Shown: one piece after another, positions 1 to 6,355 of the stretch
Numbering within the stretch: the first letter of the stretch is position 1
How the letters are laid out: each line of letters opens with the position of its first letter
Source of the DNA: Lachnospiraceae bacterium
GTDB taxonomy: Bacteria > Bacillota > Clostridia > Lachnospirales > Lachnospiraceae
Assembly: GCA_900772685.1 (NCBI GenBank)
Contig: CAAGRP010000033.1
Coordinates: forward strand, 1-7,659
DNA: 7,659 bases
Reading direction: 5' to 3'
Notes under the pieces: generated by a model
What the model was told of the DNA's origin: nothing
Seen by the model: only the letters and a program-made list of their open reading frames with translations
The model's database searches: none
Program-made: the position numbers and the translations under genes

Positions 1-710
1 CTCGGTCCGGCAATGGAATCGATGCTGACATTTCCGAATACGGCCTTCTTAGCAAGAGCGACAAATATATTTCCGGGGCCTACTATCTTATCTACCTTCG
101 GGATAATATCCGTTCCGTAGGCAAGTGCGCCTATAGCCTGAGCGCCTCCTACCTTAAATATCGCCTTACAGCCTGCCTCCTTTGCGGCAACGAGTACCGC
201 CGGATCCACCTTTCCCTCTGCATTGCACGGAGTCGTCATTATTATCTCTCTTACACCCGCGGTTTTTGCAGGGATGATATTCATAAGGACAGATGAAGGA
301 TAAACCGCCTTTCCTCCGGGAACGTATACACCCGCTCTTTCCATCGGAGTTATCTTTTGTCCGAGGAAGGTTCCTTTGTCGGTCGTTGTAAACCAGCTGT
401 TGAGCTTCTGCTTTTCATGGAAATCCCTGATATTTTCTTTTGCTTTTCTTATGACATCAAGAAGGGCAGGATCTATTTTGGCATAAGCCTCCTCTATCTC
501 CTTTTCTGTCACTTTTATGTTTTCCTCATTAAGCTCAAACTTATCGAATTTTTTCGTATAGTAAAAGAGCGCCTCATCTTTGTTTTCCTTAACGTTTTTA
601 AGGATTTCCTTTACGTCCGATTCAAAGCCCTGCATCTGCTCAGGGCTCCTTTTTATAAGCTCGGCTAAAAGCTCTTTTTTGCTCTCACTGTTTAATTTTA
701 AGACCTTCAT
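1..710 (-). CDS. hisD: Histidinol dehydrogenase, N-terminal part (cut by window edge)
   Basis: Histidinol dehydrogenase is the zinc enzyme that oxidises L-histidinol by way of histidinal to L-histidine, using two NAD+, in the cytoplasm. It performs the last two steps of histidine synthesis. My translation of the minus strand from the ATG at 710-708 gives 236 residues before the sequence ends, a little over half of the usual length of about 430. Family hallmarks are visible: ERAGVYVPGG at about 124-133, PCNAEGKVDP at 161-170, VGGAQAIGALAYGT at 187-200, VGPGN at 210-214, and IDSIAGP at the edge, which is the beginning of the family signature. The catalytic Glu/His pair and most zinc ligands should lie beyond the window. 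The start codon sits 3 bp after the hisG stop, with a GAGAAAGG-like ribosome binding site inside the end of hisG. It is therefore the third gene of hisZ-hisG-hisD. No frameshift is seen. Confidence 0.97.
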   Translation of the reverse strand, partial: MKVLKLNSESKKELLAELIKRSPEQMQGFESDVKEILKNVKENKDEALFYYTKKFDKFELNEENIKVTEKEIEEAYAKIDPALLDVIRKAKENIRDFHEKQKLNSWFTTTDKGTFLGQKITPMERAGVYVPGGKAVYPSSVLMNIIPAKTAGVREIIMTTPCNAEGKVDPAVLVAAKEAGCKAIFKVGGAQAIGALAYGTDIIPKVDKIVGPGNIFVALAKKAVFGNVSIDSIAGP

Positions 711-713
711 GGT

Positions 714-1364
714 TTATGCCTTTCTCTTTGCGATAGCTTCTTTTATATCCATTATGAGCTTTCCGATACGCTCATACTCCATTTTCATGCTGACCGGATT
801 TACGACCACACGTGCCGACAGCGGAATTATCTCCTCTAATATCTCAAGACCGTTTTCCCTAAGTGTGCTTCCGGTTTCAACGATATCGACGATGACCTCG
901 GAAAGTCCCACTATAGGTGCAAGCTCTATCGAGCCGTTCATCTTTATGATCTCGACCGTCTGGTTCTTTTTATTATAAAAATAATCCTTTGCTATCCTCG
1001 GATATTTGGTAGCTACTCTTATAAGCTGATTGTGCTCAAGATATTCCTTTGCCGAAGCCGGTCCGCATACGCACATACGGCATACGCCGAAGCCAAGGTC
1101 GAGGACTTCATATATATTGCGCTCCTCTTCGATTATCGTATCCTCGCCTACGACACCGATATCCGCAGCACCGTATTCGACGAATGTAGGAACATCGGGT
1201 CCCTTTGACATGAAGACCTTTATCATGTTCTTTTCATCGGTAAATACAAGCTTTCTTGTATCTTTATTATCTATCTCTTCGCATTTGATTCCGATCTCGC
1301 CTAAGAGCTCCATCGTTTTTTTTGCAAGTCGTCCCTTTGTAAGAGCGATAGTTAAATATCTCAT
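714..1364 (-). CDS. hisG: ATP phosphoribosyltransferase, short-form catalytic subunit
   Basis: HisG condenses ATP with PRPP to form phosphoribosyl-ATP, the committed step of histidine synthesis. The protein has 216 residues, the short HisG form. It lacks the C-terminal histidine-binding regulatory domain of the roughly 300-residue long form and so needs HisZ, which is encoded immediately upstream. Visible motifs are the N-terminal LTIALTKGRL (4-13), the substrate-binding region with VEYGAADIGVVGED (62-75), and the family signature with the PRPP loop at 147-168, centred on DIVETGST (160-167). The ATG at 1364-1362 has a CAGGAG ribosome binding site about 7 nt upstream. Only 14 bp separate it from the hisZ stop, so the two are cotranscribed and probably made in matched amounts. 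No anomalies are seen. Confidence 0.98.
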   Translation of the reverse strand: MRYLTIALTKGRLAKKTMELLGEIGIKCEEIDNKDTRKLVFTDEKNMIKVFMSKGPDVPTFVEYGAADIGVVGEDTIIEEERNIYEVLDLGFGVCRMCVCGPASAKEYLEHNQLIRVATKYPRIAKDYFYNKKNQTVEIIKMNGSIELAPIVGLSEVIVDIVETGSTLRENGLEILEEIIPLSARVVVNPVSMKMEYERIGKLIMDIKEAIAKRKA

Positions 1365-1378
1365 CTGAAAACTCCTGT

Positions 1379-2590
1379 TTAAAATATGATCTCTTCGTTT
1401 ACATCGTCATTATTTAAAATAATAAGCTTCGCATAGTGTCCAGCCTTTGCATTTTCCACGTATGCCTCTTTCGTAAGATCGTCCGTAAGTGGCATACAGG
1501 TCACCTTCTGACCCTCTGCTCTGTAACGCATGGCATAGCCGATTGCCTTTTTAGAAGTTTCCTCACTATAAAGGATCATTATCCTGTCTTTTTTGATCTC
1601 CTCGGCAAGTCCCTGTCTTTGAAGCGCCATAAGAATGGAATCGACAAGTGTCGTAAAACCGACGGCCGCTGCCTGCTTTCCGAATTTTTCTATGAATCTG
1701 TTATATCTTCCGCCCTTTATGACCGCATCACCCGAGCCGTATGTTACGGCCTGCATAATTATGCCTGTATAATAGGAATAGTCACTCAGCATGCCCATGT
1801 CGAACGTTATATTTTCGCTGCAGCCGTATTCCTTTAAGATATCATACACTGCCTTAAGTCTTTCGATAGCCTTTTTGGCATCGCTGTTTGATGTAGCCTT
1901 TTCAGCCTTTTCAAGTACCGATACATCACCGAACAGCTGTGTAAGCTCAAGCAGCGTCTTCTTTACCTCGCCGTCCATATCCTGTTTTTCGATAAGCTCT
2001 AAAGCTCCGAACTGATTTCTTGTGCTTAGAAGATGTCTTATCTGCACAACCGTATCCTCATCGAGCCCCGCTTCCTTTGTAAGTGCATTATAATATGCCA
2101 CGTTGCCTATGCTGATCTGGAAATCCCTGAGCCCTGCCGCCTTCATTATCTCAACACTAAGTGCGATAAGCTCTGCATCCGCTTCCGGAGAATCATAGTT
2201 AATAAGCTCTACACCCATTTCTGTGCTCTCGTTAAGACGGCCTCTGTATGTCGTATTATTCAGGAATACATTTCCCCTGTAGCAGAATCTTATAGGAAGC
2301 TTCTCATCCTTATGATACATAGTGACCGCTCTTGCGATGGACGGAGTGAAATCCGGTCTCAAAACAAGCGTATGTCCGTCAGCATCTATCATACGGAAAA
2401 GCTTCGAGCCGTGCATGGTTCCCTTATCCTCATCAAAAACCGGATAGTATTCTATCGTCGGAGTCTGTATGTATCTGTAACCATACATCCCGAAAAGCCT
2501 GTTGATCTTTCCCATTAAAAGGTTTTTTCTTTCGTATTCGTCGCCGAAAACATCACGTACTCCGGCAGGTGTATGTATTAATTGATTCAT
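1379..2590 (-). CDS. hisZ: ATP phosphoribosyltransferase regulatory subunit (HisRS paralogue)
   Basis: HisZ resembles class II histidyl-tRNA synthetase but does not charge tRNA. It assembles with short HisG, activates it and provides histidine feedback inhibition. The 403-residue product has the class II core: TPAGVRDVFGDE (7-18), a motif-2-like stretch (LRPDFTPSIARAV, 77-89, then FCYRGNVF, 102-109) and motif 3 GGRYNRF (293-299) followed by AAAVGF. Where true HisRS carries the catalytic Arg of RGLDYYTG, this protein reads SDYSYYTG (269-276), with Ser in place of Arg. That supports HisZ over HisRS, as does the neighbouring short hisG. The C-terminus (about 335-395) looks like an alpha/beta anticodon-binding-like domain. 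I use the ATG at 2590 because an AAGGAAG ribosome binding site lies 8 nt before it. An in-frame GTG at 2608-2606 would extend the protein by 6 residues but lies upstream of that site. Confidence 0.95.
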   Translation of the reverse strand: MNQLIHTPAGVRDVFGDEYERKNLLMGKINRLFGMYGYRYIQTPTIEYYPVFDEDKGTMHGSKLFRMIDADGHTLVLRPDFTPSIARAVTMYHKDEKLPIRFCYRGNVFLNNTTYRGRLNESTEMGVELINYDSPEADAELIALSVEIMKAAGLRDFQISIGNVAYYNALTKEAGLDEDTVVQIRHLLSTRNQFGALELIEKQDMDGEVKKTLLELTQLFGDVSVLEKAEKATSNSDAKKAIERLKAVYDILKEYGCSENITFDMGMLSDYSYYTGIIMQAVTYGSGDAVIKGGRYNRFIEKFGKQAAAVGFTTLVDSILMALQRQGLAEEIKKDRIMILYSEETSKKAIGYAMRYRAEGQKVTCMPLTDDLTKEAYVENAKAGHYAKLIILNNDDVNEEIIF

Positions 2591-2598
2591 ATAAATTA

Positions 2599-2605
2599 CT
2601 TCCTT
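2599..2605 (-). promoter_or_regulatory. Ribosome binding site deciding the hisZ start
   Basis: AAGGAAG on the minus strand lies 8 nt before the ATG at 2590-2588. The alternative GTG codon at 2608-2606 is just upstream of this site and has no comparable site of its own, so the ATG is preferred. Confidence 0.75.
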
Positions 2606-2616
2606 CACTTTAGTCT

Positions 2617-2632
2617 GCTACCATGCTACCAT
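2617..2632 (-). repeat. Perfect 8-bp tandem repeat over the his -10 region
   Basis: ATGGTAGC occurs twice head to tail on the minus strand, at 2632-2625 and 2624-2617. It covers the end of the promoter spacer, the -10 hexamer and the likely start point. A second direct repeat, ACAGTT, occurs at 2655-2650 and 2642-2637, flanking the -35 with a 13-bp period. Repeats in this position are where a repressor could bind. TrpR-family HisR/YerC regulators are known for his operons of Bacillota, but I cannot assign this site to one. Confidence 0.5.
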
Positions 2633-2651
2633 AAGAAACTGTTATATGCAA
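2623..2651 (-). promoter_or_regulatory. Putative sigma-A promoter of the hisZGD operon
   Basis: On the minus strand, TTGCAT (2651-2646) serves as the -35 element and TAGCAT (2628-2623) as the -10, separated by 17 bp. TGG directly precedes the -10 and gives the extended -10 pattern TGN. Transcription would begin near 2616, leaving a leader of about 26 nt, too short for a T-box riboswitch or an attenuator. The -10 is an imperfect match (4 of 6), but spacing, extended motif and position ahead of hisZ all fit. Confirmation would need a mapped 5' end. Confidence 0.6.
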
Positions 2652-2660
2652 CTGTCTTTT

Positions 2661-3194
2661 TTATTCCCTTTGCCCTATGTCCGTCTGTATTCCCTCAAGA
2701 TAAGGTACCAGAACATTGCCATGCTGCCTTATGATAAATTCCTTGTCAAGCTCTTCAAATTTGAATCTTTTTAATCCGCCTCTGTCCGAGCGTTCCTTAA
2801 ACTCCATCAGCTTCTTAAACGTAAGGTAATAAAAAACATCTTCTTTTATAAAATGGATCAGAAAGAAAGCCACTCCCTGCTGCTTTTCGAAATCCCTCAT
2901 AAACCGTATCTGGTGGTCATGTATATTTGCGAGCGGAAATGTGTCCGTTTTGCATTCCTTTGCATCAAAGCATACCGGTATGCCCTGCACTACTCCTATA
3001 TAATCCACGGTACTCTTCTGTTCGAAATAGGCAAGAGTTATGTGGCCCGTATCCTTATCAAAGTTCATGGGCGTTATAGGCGTAGGTACCTTTTGTATGA
3101 GAGCAAGGTTCATGTCCCTGTACTGCTCATTTGTCCTGTTTATCATTTCCTCGAATGCAGAGCCCCTGAGTCCTCTTGAATTCCATGTACTCAT
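2661..3194 (-). CDS. recU: Holliday junction resolvase RecU
   Basis: RecU is the Bacillota endonuclease that cleaves four-way Holliday junctions during recombination and repair, the counterpart of RuvC. It acts as a dimer in the cytoplasm on DNA. The 177-residue protein matches the RecU core: NSRGLRGSAFEEMINRTN (5-22), STVDY (61-65), FDAKE (76-80) and FPLANIHDHQI (about 86-96). Likely metal-binding residues are D64, D77 and K79. The second acid of the nuclease motif is Asp where Bacillus subtilis RecU has Glu (FEAKE), a conservative change. The protein begins almost at the NRG motif and lacks the roughly 30-residue N-terminal tail of the Bacillus protein. An in-frame TGA at 3209-3207 rules out an upstream start. 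The ATG overlaps the lepB stop by 4 bp (ATGA) and no strong separate ribosome binding site is seen, which suggests translational coupling. It is the last gene of its unit. Confidence 0.95.
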   Translation of the reverse strand: MSTWNSRGLRGSAFEEMINRTNEQYRDMNLALIQKVPTPITPMNFDKDTGHITLAYFEQKSTVDYIGVVQGIPVCFDAKECKTDTFPLANIHDHQIRFMRDFEKQQGVAFFLIHFIKEDVFYYLTFKKLMEFKERSDRGGLKRFKFEELDKEFIIRQHGNVLVPYLEGIQTDIGQRE

Positions 3195-3850
3195 TCCTGT
3201 ACACCGTCATATCCTAAAAGCGTGATCTTATTTAAAGGCCAGTATCTTAAAACAGCCTTTCCGATTATCTTATCCTTTGCAACGAATTTATTTACCCAGA
3301 ATCTCGAATCCTTGGAATGGTTTCTGTTGTCACCCATCATAAAATACGAATCCTCAGGTACTCTGAATACTCCGCTGTATGCAGTATCCATCTGCTCTGC
3401 CGTAAAGCTGTCATCCAGCTTCTTCACTCCCGGAAGCATCGTAGGATCATTTATCAGCTCCTCATCGGGTATGTCGCCTGTCACCGTTCCGCTGTCTGCT
3501 ATATAGACCTCTCCTCCTGTTATGATAACGGTTTCATTCGGAAGTCCTATCACTCTTTTTATAAAAAGCTGGCTTTCATCATCCGGATATTTAAATATAA
3601 CAATGTCATATCTTTTCGGATCCGAAAACTTATACTGAAGCCTGTTTCCGAAGACCCTGTCGCCTGCCATGATGGTATTTTCCATCGAGCCCGACGGTAT
3701 TTCCGCATTTACAAGGATAAAGTTCATAACAAAGAAACCGATACCGATAACTATGGCTATCGTTATCACATAGTCGAGTATAACCTTTACCATGCTTTTG
3801 TCTTTTTCTGCTTTTATATTCTCTTCATATATTTCCCTGCGATCAGACAT
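3191..3850 (-). CDS. lepB: Signal peptidase I
   Basis: Type I signal peptidase cleaves signal peptides from exported proteins at the outer face of the cytoplasmic membrane. The 219-residue protein has a short charged cytoplasmic N-terminus (1-22), one membrane segment (about 23-46), then the catalytic domain outside the cell. The active-site serine lies in IPSGSM (51-56, nucleophile S55). The general-base lysine is K98 in FIKRVIGLP (96-104). The conserved GDNRNHSKDSR box is at 173-183. A single membrane span and this length are usual for Gram-positive SPase I (SipS-like). The ATG at 3850 has GAAGGGG at 3866-3860, 9 nt upstream. It overlaps the upstream pseudouridine synthase by 8 bp and the downstream recU by 4 bp, so the three are almost certainly cotranscribed. 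Confidence 0.97.
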   Translation of the reverse strand: MSDRREIYEENIKAEKDKSMVKVILDYVITIAIVIGIGFFVMNFILVNAEIPSGSMENTIMAGDRVFGNRLQYKFSDPKRYDIVIFKYPDDESQLFIKRVIGLPNETVIITGGEVYIADSGTVTGDIPDEELINDPTMLPGVKKLDDSFTAEQMDTAYSGVFRVPEDSYFMMGDNRNHSKDSRFWVNKFVAKDKIIGKAVLRYWPLNKITLLGYDGVQE

Positions 3851-4841
3851 ATATAATATCCCCTTCGATCCTTTTAAGCTCCTTAGGCAGCTCAGCCGTA
3901 AAGCATCTTCCCTGAAGCCTCTTTAAATAATCAAGTTTCCCGGGAAACCTTATCCTGCAGGCATGCAGGAACTGCCTCTTAAGAGCGTATTTTTCATAAT
4001 AATCTCTGTTGCTTTTTTTATCCCCGTATTTTTCGTCACCTATAACGGGATGTCCCAGATAAGAAAGCTGGGCTCTTATCTGATGTGTCTTTCCGGTTTT
4101 AAGGTCTATCTCCAAAAGAGAGTCGTTTCCTATATATCCCAAAGGTCTGTATGCGGTCTCGATCCTGTCGTAGCCTTCTTTGTATACATCGCTTACCGTT
4201 ACCTTATTGCTCGCATTATCCTTCTTCAGATAAGCATTCAGGTCTTTTCCCCTGCTGATATGCCCCTTTACAAGAGTCAGGTATTCCTTCTTAAGGGTCT
4301 TGTCTTTTATTATTTCCGAAAGCTCCTTTGCGGCTCTGAAGGTTCCGGCACATATGAGGATTCCCGATGTATTTCTGTCGAGCCTGTTTACTGCCGACGG
4401 TCTGTAATTCTTCATATCGCTATGGCTGAGCCTGCCGCATGAAATAAGATGATCGACAAGAAGCTCGCATGCGGATACATCATCGGCCCTGCTTTTCTGC
4501 GAAAGCATTCCCGAAGGCTTATTTAAAAGCAGCACATCATCGTCTTCATAAATGATATTTTCGGCGAAGACCTCTCTGTCCTTCTTTGAAACCGTGCTCT
4601 CAGGCTCTTTTATCCCGGACTCACCCATAAACTTTGCGATGGTTTCATCGGCAAAATATATGCAGATCTCATCTCCGCTCTTTAATATCTGTTTTCCGTC
4701 TGCCCTGGCTTTGTTCAGCTTTATCTTCTTTTCGCGAAGCATCCTGTAAAGAAAGCCTGTGCCGGCATTCGGGAGATATCTTTTTAAATATTTATCAAGA
4801 CGCTGCCCGCTCGTAGAAGCATCGATGATTATTCTCTTCAT
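3843..4841 (-). CDS. RluC/RluD-family 23S rRNA pseudouridine synthase
   Basis: This enzyme family isomerises specific uridines, usually in 23S rRNA, to pseudouridine. The 332-residue protein has an N-terminal S4 RNA-binding domain (about 12-65, beginning GQRLDKYLKRYL) and an RluA-type catalytic domain from about 95 to the end. Visible motifs are LLLNKPSGMLSQ (104-115), RPSAVNRLDRNTSG (147-160) with the predicted catalytic D155, LKKEYLTLVKG, and the KTGKTHQIRAQL motif followed by LGHPVIGDEKYG. The Asn before RLDR, where E. coli enzymes have His, is common in Gram-positive members. The target uridine cannot be told from sequence, so I give no symbol. The ATG at 4841 has GGAAGG 8 nt upstream. 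It is the first gene after the promoter at 4874-4902 and its 3' end overlaps lepB by 8 bp. Confidence 0.94.
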   Translation of the reverse strand: MKRIIIDASTSGQRLDKYLKRYLPNAGTGFLYRMLREKKIKLNKARADGKQILKSGDEICIYFADETIAKFMGESGIKEPESTVSKKDREVFAENIIYEDDDVLLLNKPSGMLSQKSRADDVSACELLVDHLISCGRLSHSDMKNYRPSAVNRLDRNTSGILICAGTFRAAKELSEIIKDKTLKKEYLTLVKGHISRGKDLNAYLKKDNASNKVTVSDVYKEGYDRIETAYRPLGYIGNDSLLEIDLKTGKTHQIRAQLSYLGHPVIGDEKYGDKKSNRDYYEKYALKRQFLHACRIRFPGKLDYLKRLQGRCFTAELPKELKRIEGDIIYV

Positions 4842-4873
4842 ATATCCTGCCTTCCGGTTTTTTTATCGTGTGT

Positions 4874-4902
4874 ATAATAGCAAAAATGCGGCTTATTCTC
4901 AA
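4874..4902 (-). promoter_or_regulatory. Strong putative sigma-A promoter for the pseudouridine synthase-lepB-recU unit
   Basis: On the minus strand, TTGAGA (4902-4897) and TATTAT (4879-4874) are separated by exactly 17 bp, each matching the sigma-A consensus at 5 of 6 positions. TGC directly before the -10 makes it an extended -10. Transcription should begin near 4867, about 26 nt before the ATG at 4841, with a ribosome binding site in between. This is the clearest promoter in the window, and its -35 and spacer lie inside the terminator of the preceding gene. Confidence 0.8.
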
Positions 4903-4911
4903 GTCCCGCAT
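4882..4911 (-). terminator. Putative Rho-independent terminator of the RsmF-type gene
   Basis: Four bases after the stop codon, the minus strand has ATGCGG (4911-4906) pairing with CCGCAT (4891-4886). An inner CTT/AAG pairing across a GA bulge leaves a loop GAGAAT. The 3' arm runs directly into a T run (4886-4882). The stem is short but GC-rich and correctly placed at the end of the gene. The same DNA carries the -35 and spacer of the next promoter. Confidence 0.65.
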
Positions 4912-4915
4912 AGCC

Positions 4916-6295
4916 TCAGTTCTTTCTCCATGAGGCTTCGTATTTATTTTTAAGCATGTTTCCGGATGACTTTGCCCATCCGACCGAATATCCGTCGACA
5001 GTTATCAGCCTCCACTGAAAGCCTTTTTTGCCTGTGCCTTCTATTGGGAAGGATTCTCCCTTAAAGTACTTTTCAAGCCGCGGATCGTCACAGCTATGGT
5101 CTATGCAGTATTCAAACGTATCTTTAGAAAGCACCATCGCAAAAGCCTGCGAGGGTTCAAATCTATCGTTTTTGATATCGCCTATATAAAGACCTGTCCT
5201 TAAATACCTTAAAGACGGTATCCTCGCCACGCTGCTTCCGAGATGATAAACATGCTCCCTGTCCTTTATAAAGCAGCCGTCAGAAAGATCATATTTTACA
5301 TAGGACAGAAACTCCGTAAGAGTATCCGGCAGTTTCTTCATTATCTGCCTGTCAGCTTTTTGATCTACGGCAGAGGACTTCTTATACCCTTCTTTTCTTA
5401 TAAGGCAGCAGAAATGCCCCTCTCCGTCCATCCTGTGAGGATATATCCTTACGGCATCATCAAGTCCCATACATCCCTTTTCGAATCCGGTGTACGGCTC
5501 TATCTTTACGGTATGAAGCTCCTTATGCTCTTCTAAAAGCTTTAAGATGCGCTCTTCGTTTTCCTTTGTCGAAAATGTACATGTCGAATAAAGCAGCGTT
5601 CCGCCCGGACTTAGCATTGCAGAGGCATCCTCAAGAAGCTTTTCCTGTATCGGAGCATAAAACTCAGGTCCCTTTTCCATCCATGCGGCGACACTTTTAG
5701 GATCTTTTCTGAACATCCCCTCGCCGGAGCACGGAGCGTCCAAAAGTATCTTATCGAAGTATTCGGGATAAACCTTAGCAAGACGCCCGGGATCCTCAGC
5801 TGTAACACAGAAATTATCAGCCCCCGCCATCTCAAGGTTCTTAAGCAAAGCTCTTCCGCGTCCGGCACTTATATCATTTGCAAGCAAAAAGCCCTTTGGT
5901 CCAAGCTTCGAAGCAAGCTGTGTAGCCTTTCCTCCTGGAGCGGCACACATATCGAGCACTCTGTCGTCCCTTTCTATCTTAAGGCTCCTTGCAGGTGTCA
6001 TGGCCGACGGCTCCTGAATATAAAAAAGGCCGGCTCTGTAATACGGATGTGCTGAAGCCGGTTTTGTATCTTTTATATAATATCCGTTCGGGATCCAAGG
6101 TATCTTACCGAATGCACAATCCCTCGAAAGCGTACATTTATCGGCAAGTTCCAAAAAAGCTTCATTTGAGATCTTTTTGTTGTTTATCCGAAGCCCCTGA
6201 TTGGTCCTGTTTTCAAGTGAATCAAAAAGCTGCTGTGCTCCTTCCTGTCCTAAGAGCTCCTCCATGCTTTTTACATATTTCTGTGGATATTCCAT
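4916..6295 (-). CDS. rsmF: RsmF/RsmB-type rRNA (cytosine-C5) methyltransferase
   Basis: The family transfers a methyl group from S-adenosylmethionine to C5 of a cytosine in rRNA. The 459-residue protein has an N-terminal RNA-binding region (1-100, including the FYIQEPSAM stretch at 91-99), a Rossmann methyltransferase core (about 100-315) and a C-terminal PUA-like region (about 330-459). Core motifs are the SAM-binding DMCAAPGGKATQLA (115-128), DAPCSGEGMFRKD (186-198) with C189, and YSTCTFSTKENE (from 236) with the predicted nucleophile C239. Both cysteines used by this family are present. The C-terminal GWAK...LKNKY motif is typical of Gram-positive RsmF-like proteins. I use the ATG at 6295, which has AAGGA 7 nt upstream. 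An in-frame GTG at 6322-6320 falls inside the preceding hairpin and is unlikely. The gene is intact. The exact rRNA position modified is not deducible here, so the symbol is a family-level label. Confidence 0.92.
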   Translation of the reverse strand: MEYPQKYVKSMEELLGQEGAQQLFDSLENRTNQGLRINNKKISNEAFLELADKCTLSRDCAFGKIPWIPNGYYIKDTKPASAHPYYRAGLFYIQEPSAMTPARSLKIERDDRVLDMCAAPGGKATQLASKLGPKGFLLANDISAGRGRALLKNLEMAGADNFCVTAEDPGRLAKVYPEYFDKILLDAPCSGEGMFRKDPKSVAAWMEKGPEFYAPIQEKLLEDASAMLSPGGTLLYSTCTFSTKENEERILKLLEEHKELHTVKIEPYTGFEKGCMGLDDAVRIYPHRMDGEGHFCCLIRKEGYKKSSAVDQKADRQIMKKLPDTLTEFLSYVKYDLSDGCFIKDREHVYHLGSSVARIPSLRYLRTGLYIGDIKNDRFEPSQAFAMVLSKDTFEYCIDHSCDDPRLEKYFKGESFPIEGTGKKGFQWRLITVDGYSVGWAKSSGNMLKNKYEASWRKN

Positions 6296-6302
6296 ATTTC
6301 TT

Positions 6303-6307
6303 TCCTT
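6303..6307 (-). promoter_or_regulatory. Ribosome binding site deciding the rsmF-like start
   Basis: AAGGA on the minus strand lies 7 nt before the ATG at 6295-6293. It favours this start over the in-frame GTG at 6322-6320, which is buried in the stem of the upstream hairpin. Confidence 0.75.
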
Positions 6308-6314
6308 AACGTGT

Positions 6315-6341
6315 AAAAGCACCCTTATGATAAGGGTGCTT
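6315..6341 (-). terminator. Strong hairpin, probable terminator of the coaD unit
   Basis: Inverted arms AAGCACCCTTA (6317-6327 on the plus strand) and TAAGGGTGCTT (6331-6341) form a perfect 11-bp stem around a 3-nt loop, beginning 14 bp after the stop of the coiled-coil gene. On the minus strand the 3' arm ends in TTTT (6318-6315), a short U tract. On the plus strand a run of six T (6345-6350) follows three bases after the stem, so it could work in both directions. No plus-strand gene is seen for it to serve. Confidence 0.7.
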
Positions 6342-6355
6342 AAGTTTTTTGATTA

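Noticed and set aside
1379..2590. Histidyl-tRNA synthetase (hisS) instead of hisZ
   Set aside because: The RGLDYY arginine is missing, the motif 2 region departs from HisRS, and the gene sits directly before short-form hisG.
2591..2608. GTG start adding six residues to HisZ
   Set aside because: The good AAGGAAG site lies between this GTG and the ATG at 2590, so it can serve only the ATG.
2591..2616. T-box riboswitch or attenuator in front of the his operon
   Set aside because: The predicted leader is only about 26 nt and has no stem, T-box sequence or His-codon leader peptide.
5611..5868. Minus-strand 85-codon frame inside the RsmF-type gene in another frame
   Set aside because: It sits wholly inside an intact methyltransferase frame that carries all core motifs. 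It is low-complexity Arg/Leu-rich and shows no family features or sign of a frameshift.
6296..6322. GTG start adding nine residues to the RsmF-type protein
   Set aside because: The GTG lies in the stem of the terminator hairpin and the ribosome binding site is downstream of it, before the ATG at 6295.
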